Assembly (NCBI GenBank): GCA_009602725.1
Contig: WELB01000069.1
Span: 47,944 to 83,207, forward strand
Direction: 5' to 3'
Length of the DNA: 35,264 nt
Source: Spirogloea muscicola
Taxonomy: Eukaryota > Streptophyta > Zygnematophyceae > Spirogloeales > Spirogloeaceae
The notes beneath the pieces were generated by a model that was given only the letters and a program-made list of their open reading frames with translations, made no database searches and was not told the DNA's origin. The position numbers and the translations under genes were made by a program. Position 1 is the first letter of the stretch. Every line of letters starts with the position of its first letter. Shown one piece after another: positions 15,582 to 24,364 of this stretch.

Positions 15582-15602
15582 GGGCTGAGGAAACCTCAGC
15601 CC
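15582..15602 (-). promoter_or_regulatory. Tight hairpin just upstream of the FG-GAP start codon
   Basis: GGGCTGAGG and CCTCAGCCC form a perfect 9-bp stem around a 3-base loop. In the transcript it would sit 10 bases before the ATG at 15571, if the 5' UTR extends this far. Such a stem could slow scanning ribosomes. The role is inferred from position only. Confidence 0.5.
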
Positions 15603-16668
15603 CTGGGGGCTAGGCCCCGCTCGAGCCTCCAAGCAGTCGAGCGGACGTCCTCAGCTCCCAGCAAAGGCCGCGACAATGGCTTCTGCCCGCGCCACCTCCA
15701 GCCTTGGTCGAGGCCTCGTCGCAGGACGCTAGAGACGCCGGCTGCAAAGCCAGGGACGCCAACACGTAGATGGTCTGAGAAGACTGCGCCAAAAGCAGCG
15801 AGCTGCAGCACATCCTTCAGGCAGAACGTTGGCAGTGGCCTTCAAGCCGTCGAGCTCGAGAGCTCTGCGACGTCAGTCTGGCGTCCGCCACCATGCCGAG
15901 CGCCGCCGGCCGTGCCGGAGCTGCAGCCTGCACCAGCGGCTCCTGACGCCGCGGGGCCACCACGCAGGACTAGCCAGTGGAGCTTCCCACCGAGATAGGC
16001 GTCTGTGGAACGCCGCCGACGCCGCTGCCGCCGCCGCCGCCGCCGCCGCCGCCGTCGCCGCGACGCGCGCGCGTCGTCGTCGCGCTGCCTTACCCTAGGC
16101 TCGACCTGCCTGGGGGTTTGCCCTAACGAACAATTTTCTGGGCTGGCCATTAACGGCCATCGCCGTCTACAGGTATAGTCTGCCTCCGTTTGTTATGCAC
16201 ACAACGACCTGGACAGTACTCAGCTTTTCCACGCGTACTGAGCTGCCAGCTGCCGCTGCTGCCCTCACAGCCCGATTTGCTTCGGAAGAGCCTTCCATAC
16301 GATGAGGCAAGGACCGGCCTCGGCAGCCAAGGCCTGTGCAGCTTATGACTTGTGATGAGCTTTGGGTGGCCACGAGCATGCTCAAAAGCACCTGGCGGCT
16401 GCCCCTTTTCCCGTCCCTTCCATGCTTTTGCAATGTGATCACAATGTGAAATGCTTACCGTGCAAACAGCGGTTGCCTGGAAATATACCTGTGCCTGATG
16501 TGAAGCTGACATTGGGACCTAGTGCTGCACAGCTGCTGGCTAGCATAGATAAAAGACATTGCACAAAGTAGAGCTACCAATTACAGATATCATCCCAGTA
16601 ATAGTTGACCAATAGAAATATCAAAAGATCCTACTTGTGTGACCGACCGCGATAATGTGGCTAGTTGA
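15603..16668. other. FG-GAP upstream region and phosphatase 3' flank; GCC tract
   Basis: No gene was accepted here. The right part should be the 3' UTR of the phosphatase and the left part the promoter of the FG-GAP gene. A GCC triplet tract lies at about 16018-16057, next to the perfect palindrome CGACGCGCGCGCGTCG (16061-16076), which favours Z-DNA. A GGGCTGGCC motif at about 16140 resembles the hairpin repeat family but is too short to assign. Confidence 0.5.
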
Positions 16669-17679
16669 TCAAGACACTGTCAACCCTTCGTTTTTGCTTA
16701 GAGATGGCTGTAGCTGCAGTCCACCCCATTGCGCTAAGCTGGCAGTTTGTGCTCTGTTGAGGTGTGCTCTTGGACGCACTTTGCATATGTTGCGCAGAGC
16801 ATCATCTGTGGATGCAGCCAGCTTGGCAGCCACGAGTATGGCACAGAGGACTGTCACGCTGCGGCCGTGCCCTGAGGCCAAGACACGACGATGGGTCAGT
16901 TCTGGTGGCGCTTCTGACTTACCACTTACAGAGAAAAGCACAGTCATTGCCCTTGAGAGTGAATTTTGCATGTGGCTTGATCAGACACACACTAGGTGCG
17001 TTAGCAATGCCAGCAATTACTTGAACTATTCATCGTGATCGAAGAATCGCAATTGACGGACAAACTTGCGCAGTGACAGAATTAGGACTATCATGGGGGC
17101 CTTTGCCGATCAAGCTTATGCTCAGCAGTGGGAGACCACACCGAAGGCGCAATGGACGAGGACGTCGCGCTTGGCCACGCGCCGGTCCAGCGCCCACTGC
17201 ACGCCCTTCTGTATCTGCTCCGGCGATGGCGCGCGCGTGTCCCACACCGGCAGGCAAAGGTACTCACGGTCCATCAGGGATGGCGTGCGGCTGAGCTCGC
17301 AGGTGCAGTCGATGACGGCGACGTCGCCGGGCGGGACGTCCTTGGCGGCGGATGGCCAACCGCCGACGTAGAAGCCGTCCGCCACCTTATTGTAGACGGG
17401 CTCGTCCGTCGCCAGCCGCCTGAGGAGGACGTAGAGGCGTAGCGGGATCTGGTATGGCCAGAAGAGGATGTACGATGCCAGCGGGAGGCGGCCCGAGGGG
17501 CCCTTCCAGAAGAGCGCGGTGAAGTTGACGACCGGCAGCGCCGCCACAGCGGCCTGGGTGGCCACCACGATCGCCTGAATCAGACCGATCAGCAACGGCA
17601 GCGGGGCGGTTCCCCTCAGGGCCAGGAAGGCGGCGAAGGCCGCCGCGCCCGCAGCAGCGACGACGGCGGAGATGTCCAT
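16669..17679 (-). CDS. Membrane-anchored dual-specificity-type phosphatase
   Basis: Two exons (17142-17679 and 16669-16871) join in phase to 246 residues. The splice joins CAFG to HGR and creates the active site H-C177-AFGHG-R183, the HCX5R signature of cysteine-based protein phosphatases; the cysteine is the nucleophile and the arginine binds phosphate. The N-terminal half has about three hydrophobic segments (near 3-22, 28-50 and 66-85), so the enzyme is likely membrane bound with the catalytic domain after them. VWDTRAP (the WDTRAP aspartate) may supply the general acid. Small plant and bacterial proteins with membrane segments before a DSP domain exist, and this resembles them. The substrate, protein or lipid phosphate, cannot be told. 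The single intron splits the catalytic loop. Confidence 0.9.
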
Positions 17680-17751
17680 CGGCCGGCTTCGGGCCGTCGC
17701 CGGGTCACCTCCTGCGGCGCGCCATGGCTACCACAGAGCTTCTCGACTGCG

Positions 17752-17800
17752 GCCTAAACCCTAACCCTGAATCTCAAAACCCCAAACGGTAAACCCTAGA
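17752..17800. promoter_or_regulatory. Telomere-like motif cluster upstream of the phosphatase
   Basis: Within about 50 bases there are TAAACCCTAACCCTG, AAAACCCCAAAC and TAAACCCTAG, all close to the plant telomere repeat. They lie roughly 75-120 bp upstream of the phosphatase ATG. Plant promoters use a similar telo-box (AAACCCTA), often in genes for ribosome biogenesis and the cell cycle. Regulatory use here is inferred. Confidence 0.45.
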
Positions 17801-19161
17801 CCAGCAACCTACGGCCGGCGCCAGCGCCGCCGGCCCTCGCGGGGAGCGGCGGACGGACAGCGGCCGGGCGTAGCCTCGCATAGGCCCGGCGGAGCCAGCC
17901 ACGGCCCAACACGTCACGTCCTCCGCAATTGAGCTCAGTGAGACGCGGCGGCGCCAAGCCTGCGACGTCGATCACGGCGGGGAATGCGGCGGGAGGCGAG
18001 GCGCCAATGGCGGCGGAGGTCGCGGCGGGCAGCGCGGCCAGTTGCTGAAGAAGCTGAGGCGCCCGCCCGTCGTTTGTCGATTACTGGGCGAGATGGCCGC
18101 CTTGCCGTCTCGTCCCGACGGCGCCTCCTGGGCAACCCTTCAAGCCGGTCTGCACGTCACTCGTTGGGGCTAGTGGGGGTCCCACCGTCGCTCTCCCACA
18201 AAACCGCAGTGCTGGAGCTGCAGGCCACCCCTGCGCGTGAGGCGCATACTGAGCCCCACGGAGACAGTGACGCTCTATGAAAGATGGGTGATGGCCGCGG
18301 TTGGCAGCCCAGGAAAAGAAAGAACAATTTTCGAAGGGGCCAGAATGCGCGGCCAGAACAGCGGTGAGGCACACAGCAAGTCAAGTGGCCGCTGGGTGCT
18401 CAGTGCCACTCAATTAGCAGCCGCCGGTCAGAGAGACTTATCTCCAGATAACGCTCCACTGTCTATATCCAGAGGCTGCAGCCAAAGCGCGACCAGCATG
18501 CAGATGCAACGCGTGTGCCATTGACCGCTCCACTGAAGGCAATGGCTGCGGAAGCAGTGGTGGCAGGATACCTGGGCATGACGTCGCCAGCAAAGGAGGG
18601 CCAAAATTCTTGAGGCCAGTTGAAGCATATACCAAGTGCTTAAAATATCATAAGGGTCCTCAAGGTAGGCAGTGGCTGCAAATACATAGGAACAGACAAA
18701 GTTGGCAGACTAGAGCACAATGCTCTTGGTTCTGCCAGGCAAGCTGGCCTACTCCAGAAGGGTTGTGGCTTGAGGGGTGACCCAGTAGAGAGAGGCTTGT
18801 GACAAGACGTGAGCAATTGCAAGCACATGACTTCAACGAAAATAACGCGGGGGCCTCTGTGACTCCAGACCCATGGTGGCTTGAGGGCGGTTCCACCAGG
18901 AGTAGATTAAAGCTGGAGTTGACAAGAGCCAGCGAAGTGTGTGCCACGAGCAGCTATCAACAGGTTGGTAAGCCCAGTGTCATTGGCTGCTGGAAAACAC
19001 TTTGGGCCGGATGGCTGGTGATATAGCTGCAAGTTGATGCTCCAAGCGAGCTCCTTCAGGTGTCATGCAAGGTGCTCTCATCCACCCAGCATAATGAGCA
19101 GGGTGTGTTCACCTTACAATCTCCAGCCGCTTGGACAAGAAGTGAAGTATCATTCGGCACT
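17801..19161. other. No gene recognised; upstream of phosphatase, downstream of NifU-like gene
   Basis: The left part (to about 18180) is very GC rich and the right part is not. Arg-rich and other open frames occur on both strands, but none resembles a known family or joins with splice sites into one. The right end should hold the 3' UTR of the NifU-like gene. A first non-coding exon of the phosphatase could lie in the GC-rich part. Confidence 0.45.
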
Positions 19162-20447
19162 TCATGGGCTTGTTTCGAAATTCTCTGGGCTGTCATCAAG
19201 CTGCTTAAGATCCTCAACTTGTACCTCGAGAATTTCCTGCAGTCAAGTAACAAAGCTTACAGTCAAGGTGCTCATCAGGCACAGGGTGCAACTACTGCCA
19301 CTTCAACTCAGAACAGCAGGCGTTGGGTGGTCTGACTGCACTGAGCTGTACACTTAGCTGCTGCAGTACTGCACCACAGCAACGTGCAATGGTACATGTC
19401 TGATTTTTACTTAGATAGTCTCCCAGTCAGGTGCTTGGATGATCTCACAGGTATTCTCTTCTGCAAGAAGTTGCCAAGTCGAGCAAGGACCATGGAGCGC
19501 TCATGCCAAAAACGTCCTTGCAGCTTAATAGTGACAAAGGGCCCGTCTAGCTCAGCAAGTTCTGCCACTCCTGCATTGAATGAGTGCAAAACTCGATCAG
19601 CAGCTGCACTGTCCATCTATTGCACAAATATGAGCACAGATTTTGCTCACATAACCAGCACAGTGATCAGTTAACGAGTGACAGAAGACTGCGTAGACAG
19701 GATATCTACGCTGATTGAGGATTGCAAGTGAGAAGGAAAGGCAATGAAATGCAAGGAGATGGTGGCACAGGTTAACAGTACATAACTTACCAGTGATGCC
19801 CACGGAAGTGTCAAATAGCTGAGCCAACTGCAGGAGCAAATAAAGAACGTCACCTCTCAAAGCAATATTGAAGGATACCTGCATCTCTTTACCGTGACGC
19901 GCAAGCCCAGAAGGAAAATAAACAAGCAGTGGACGAATCACAAATATCTGCTCTAGAAAGTGGAATTCATCATCCTCAGTATTGTCAAGCGCAGATATGC
20001 ACTGCGAATAAGGGTGTTAACAGCGCACGAGCTATTGCGTACTCGCTCTAAGTTGGCACTAAGTAAAGCTAAAAGCAGAACTTAACTACCTTGTAAGAGT
20101 GTAGGGTCGACTTAGCTAAGACTGTACGCGCAAGAGGACCACCAGCAAATTAGGCCGCATACCTCAGAGCGTGCCTCCAAGAGCACCTTCTCAACATTCT
20201 CTTCCGTGAGGTCCAGCGGAGCTGCTGTGCATTGCGGAAGCACTGGTTGTCTGCATTGCCAGGTGCGCACAAGAGCTGGCTCCCAGCGTCTGCCTAGGCT
20301 GCATAGTGCCGACTTCCTCCGACGAGCTGGGCCAGCGCAGGCGGACGCACGCGTGGCGGTGTCGGGATGGAGTGGAGTCCGAGTGATGCGCGCCGGACGC
20401 GCTAGGCCGTGGAGGAACCCCGGCGAGGCCGCAACCGCGGTGCCCAT
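19162..20447 (-). CDS. Small, probably plastid protein with a NifU-C-like domain lacking cysteines
   Basis: Four exons (20163-20447, 19791-19827, 19449-19570, 19162-19236) join in phase to 172 residues. The first ~75 residues are rich in Ala, Arg, Ser and Pro and have few acidic residues, like a plastid transit peptide. The rest begins PLDLTEENVEKVLLEAR and continues with ELAELDGPFV, IKLQGRFWHERSM and RIPEILEV, ending DDSPENFETSP. This order follows the C-terminal iron-sulphur scaffold domain of NifU/NFU proteins (L-T-E-E-N-V-x-x-V-L, then I-D-G, L-x-G, then I-P-E-I). The Cys-x-x-Cys that binds the cluster is replaced by FWHERSM, and no cysteine follows the transit peptide. I recall similar cysteine-free plant plastid proteins of unknown function. 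Confidence 0.88.
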
Positions 20448-20923
20448 CAAGAGGCTCCTCCAAGGCTCGACGGCCCAACGACAGTGTCTAACGGCGGGGC
20501 GAGTCCACGCAACTTCCTCCAGAGCTCTTGGCGCTACGGTGGTGTCTCAGACCGCCGCGACGAGTCCTGCCTTGCAACGCCGCTGCAGGCGCTCGATGTC
20601 GGCGCCGGTCGTCCCGAGAGGCAGCTCGCCAGGCTCAGCCTGCCACAGCTGCGGCGAGAGGGGCTCGCGGGAGCCAGCCGTGGCCGCCAGGGCCGCCATG
20701 GCGTCCTCCGGGTGCAGCCAGCGCCAGGCAGGCCTGGTGGGCTTGGGGTTTTGCCTCTGTTACCGACGAACTAGCGGCGGTTGCCGCCGATAACGGCAAG
20801 CTGGCTCATAGGCAGCGTCTGGCCTCCCCAGTCGTCTCCCGAGCCGGCACGAGCTGACGTGACCTTAAGCGCAGACGCAAACGGGAGGTTAAAGTGCAGT
20901 TAGTGCCGGTCCACCCAGCGGCC
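20448..20923. promoter_or_regulatory. Divergent promoter region between the NifU-like gene and FCF2
   Basis: The start codons of two genes on opposite strands are 476 bp apart, so promoters and 5' UTRs must share this GC-rich stretch. Long open frames cross it on the + strand, but their residue content is typical of GC-rich noise. No TATA-like element was identified with confidence. Confidence 0.55.
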
Positions 20924-23450
20924 ATGGCGCCCGTGCTGCGGCCGCGCGGGCGCGGCACGCCGGCGCCGTCGCCGGGCCCCCCCGCGNATCGACGAGGCGG
21001 CAGAGGCCTCGCCGGTCAGTGCCAATGACGAGGCGCGGCCTGCGGGCGAGGTCGAGGAGGACGGCGAGGGCGCGCCGGCGGCGGGCGAGTCAGACGGCAG
21101 CGGGGAGGACGGCGACGGCGACGGCGCCGACGACGACGACGACGACGACGACGACAACGACGACGACAGCAGCCAGCTCCTGGACATGCTGGTGGCGTCC
21201 ATGCGCAGGGAGCTCGCGGCCGAGGCGGCCGGGCCCTCCAGGTGCGAGGCCGCCGAGCTTGTTGAGACCGCGGTTTGAGTCTGGAGAAGCGCGGGCGCGA
21301 CTACACTCCCGCTCATCGTGTTAATGGTCTCGTCTACCAGCGCAGAGGCTGTGGCGATGACCCTGCTAGATGGCTGAGCTTAGTGGCTCAGTATCCTACT
21401 GATGGAACCCCAAGTCCCATCCTGGCAATGGGCCCGTCCCCCATGTGTCCGTCAAATTACGTGTCTCCTTCAGGCGCTCTTTGGTCCAAGAGCTCTTTAT
21501 GCCTAAACCCTATACTCTAAAATCTGAACCCTAACCCTACCGAATAGCGACCTTGATTGACCCGTGGTTACTGAGCGGGTCAATCTGCAGTGGATAATGT
21601 ACGTCTGCATATGTGCTTCCCTTTGAATTTGGCTACTTCGGCCTCAATCTTAACTACACAAAAGCTTTGCTTGTTGGCTCCTTTTTGAAGTCTACCTGCT
21701 TCCTTCATAACCAAGGGGTCACATTGGCGTGCTAGCTTGATTGGAAGAGATGTTTCACATCCACTTCATGCCCTTACCGCTTAGTCAAGCTTCATTCGTG
21801 GGGATGAGCAAGACCCACCAGGCATTCGTTGCTTATCAAATGCTGTGACCTTGTGACCATGCAGGGCTGAGAGCATTGTGGAAGGTCCTTCCATAGCCTC
21901 TGCAACCATGGGGAATGTCCACAATGACAGAAGGTCCTCCGTTGTGCTGCTTAGATATCATCAGCCCATGCAAAGCTGATGATGAAGGTCAAATACACAA
22001 AGCAGTGCAACCGCGGCTCAACTTTTGGAAGCTCTTCCTTGATGGCTCCACCTTGGCTTTACCAGATACATATGAAGACTGTCTCCTGCACATGTAGTTG
22101 AAGACGAGGCACAAATCTCGATACTAAATACCATCCATGTTGCCCGCAGAGAGCCATCTGCAAAAGAAGAAGGAAGGGCAGAAGAAATTGCTGAAGGTGA
22201 GGAAATACGATGGGCACCTTATACAGGCTTGCCACTGGCTTTGAAAGTGGAGGGCGGGGCCATACCAGGGCAATTGCCAGGCACAACCTGGAAGGCAGAT
22301 CCCACGGAACAGATGAAATTTGAGCTTCAGAAGAACCTGGAGCAGCTGGCAACTGTGTCGTCCGTGGAGAGCAGAAAGGCAGCCAAGGCCATGCGGAAGC
22401 AGGCTCCAACAACCGCTGGACCCAAGTGGTAAGCGACATCTTGAATGTCGTTTGAAGTCATTGCTCTCATCCTGTTCTGCTGGTTGGTCCTCTTGGTTGA
22501 AGACAGACTGTCTTGTGCCTTCAGAACGTTCCCTTGAAAACGTTCCTGCGATGCTAAATGAAAGCATCGCATACTGGGCAGGTTCAATCTGCCAGCAACT
22601 ACAATAACTCCGGATATGAAGCTAGAACTACGTCTTCTCAAGGTTTGTCCATATGGGATAGAAGGGGACTGTCCTTGATCATTGTCTACAACTTCAATAT
22701 CAACAACAAGATTATGAGAGATACGAGCTTATACAGACATGCAAGCTTTAAGCTTGCATATCTCTTAGGTTTTCGTGAAACCATGAAATCAATGGTGTTG
22801 CCTTCCTGGAAAAGCACACATAAGTCGATATCACGAAGCCTGACTAAAAATGGATCAAATTATGGTGTCTGCAGCTACGTACTGTACTAGATCCAAAGCG
22901 TCATTATCGGGCTCCTGATACAACAAAATTTCCAAAGCACTTCCAGGTACCAGCAGCATATTCCTTCCTGCAAATTGCCACGGTTCCAGCCAGTCTCAAG
23001 TTTACAGTCCAGAAGGACTTGCTGCAAGCCAAAAGGATGAGAGCATGTTCTTTCACTAATCTTGTGCAGATAGGGACTGTCGTGGAGGGGCCAGCTGACT
23101 TCTACTCAGGCCGCCTGTCCAAGAAGGAGCGCAAGCAAAGCTTTGGTGCTGAGCTTCTTGCAGATTCGGGGCTAAAACAATACAGGTGCTGTGATAGTCA
23201 GATATATCACATTTGCTTTCACCCACTTTCTATGCAGCCTTACTTTTGCATGTTCTATTTCACAAGCTCTAGTTGCCATGGGCACATGCAGGGGGCTGCA
23301 GCTGTACGGTGCTCGGACTGAATACTCACATGTGCCTGTGAGCACAGGAAGAGAAAGTACGAGGAAATACAGCAGCAGAAGCAGTCGGGAGGGAAAGGAT
23401 TCTGGCGAGCCAAGAAAAACAAGCAGAAACCCAGGTGGGCGAGAACATAG
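20924..23450 (+). CDS. FCF2: FCF2-type pre-rRNA processing factor (TdIF2/DNTTIP2 homologue)
   Basis: FCF2 acts in the nucleolus in early cleavages of pre-rRNA that lead to the small ribosomal subunit. Seven exons (20924-21241, 21865-21933, 22150-22428, 22582-22642, 22875-22946, 23070-23185, 23348-23450) join to about 338 residues, if the N at 20987 stands for zero or three bases. The N-terminal part is acidic, with a run of eight Asp. The Fcf2 domain begins near PTTAGPKW and continues with TTITPDMKLELRLLK, LDPKRHYR, VVEGPADFYSGRL, SKKERKQ and RKYEEIQ. The tail is basic (WRAKKNKQKPRW), as in the family. All introns are GT-AG. Intron 1 (623 bp) holds telomere-like motifs. Confidence 0.93.
20987..20987 (+). 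other. Single N in FCF2 exon 1 that breaks the reading frame
   Basis: The frame from the ATG reaches codon 21 at 20984-20986, and the acidic frame that splices correctly starts at 20988. The N is therefore one base too many. It most likely marks an unresolved length in a GC-rich stretch rather than a real frameshift. Confidence 0.8.
21497..21540. other. Telomere-like motifs in FCF2 intron 1
   Basis: CCTAAACCCTATACTC and GAACCCTAACCCTACC lie within 45 bases. They resemble interstitial telomere repeats or telo-boxes. The position, inside a long first intron of a ribosome biogenesis gene, fits where such elements act in plants, but no function is shown here. Confidence 0.4.
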
Positions 23451-24364
23451 ATCGTCTGTGCAGATGAATTGAAAATCTTGGCCTTTCATCTTACATTATA
23501 CCACAGCTCCTATATAAGGTGCTGATTGGCCTTATTTCGCAACATTTTCCAGCTGTACTTTGGCTGTGTACTGCAACCATGACAGAAGGGGGTCAGTCTT
23601 CGAGATTAACTGAGCAGTCGTTTGAGCATTGTTGATACGCTCAGCACTTGACTTGGCTGTCAACAGTACGGGTTGGCCACCGATAGTCACCAGCTTTCTA
23701 CAGGAGTCAGAGTCTCTGTCTAGAGCTCGCAATAAGCTATGAATCAATGTGCAGGACTTGGGGCCCGATCCCTGCCCATCCTCAGTTCATATTATGTGAC
23801 TGGAATGTGGGCTTTGACAGCCCAATCCACGCAGTCCGCACGAAGGGAGTCCTTTGCAGGCGCTGGAGTTGTGGTCCCATCTGCTGTTGACTGGCCCAAG
23901 GTTCCTTTTGGGCTGGCCTGTCACAGCAAATCAACTCTTACCCTCATATGCGAACTGTGGTACTGAGCGGGTCAGCTTAGTAGCATGTGAGGAATGTGTA
24001 GACGTGCTTGTCTTCATGCTTCGACGGTCAGGCCCTCCATCGCTCAATGCACTCTTGTACCCCCCTTAGAGCGAGAAGACGTGTGGTGCGTATGACCATG
24101 AAAGTGTGGCCAACTCAAACCAATACATCGTTCAGGCAAAAACTAGTGCAGAAAGTGGGGCTACATGACACGAAGCCCTATGCCAAGGTGGCCAAGGGAA
24201 CCGTGTAACGTTAGTAAGACTTAGCTGTAAGAGCCCGTAAGTAAGAGCTTCTCTTTTGTTGGTAAAAGAAGACCGAAAAATATTTTGTAATCTCGCGTCG
24301 TAAGATCAACTCCGCGGTGCTGAAGTGGTGCCGCCCGCGCGCCGCGGCGGCGGCGGCGGCGGCC
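23451..24364. other. Intergenic region between FCF2 and cyclin H, with a weak repeat relic
   Basis: This holds the FCF2 3' UTR and the cyclin H promoter. No gene was accepted. Around 23893-23980 the blocks CCTTTTGGGCTGGCCTGTC and GTACTGAGCGGGTCAG resemble the hairpin repeat family seen near 8700, so a decayed copy may be present. Confidence 0.4.

Noticed and set aside
15441-15998. 185-codon + strand frame
   Set aside because: It covers FG-GAP exon 1 on the wrong strand and shows no known domain.
15842-16150. Minus-strand frame with an ATG and a GTAAGG donor that could be a first exon
   Set aside because: Most of it is a GCC tract read as Arg, and no downstream exon in phase was found before the FG-GAP start.
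17984-18280. Arg-rich open frame on the + strand
   Set aside because: It resembles no family, its content is what GC-rich noise gives, and no splice partners extend it.
21960-22150. C-box-like TGATGATGA in FCF2 intron 2 as an intronic snoRNA
   Set aside because: No D box follows within the intron.
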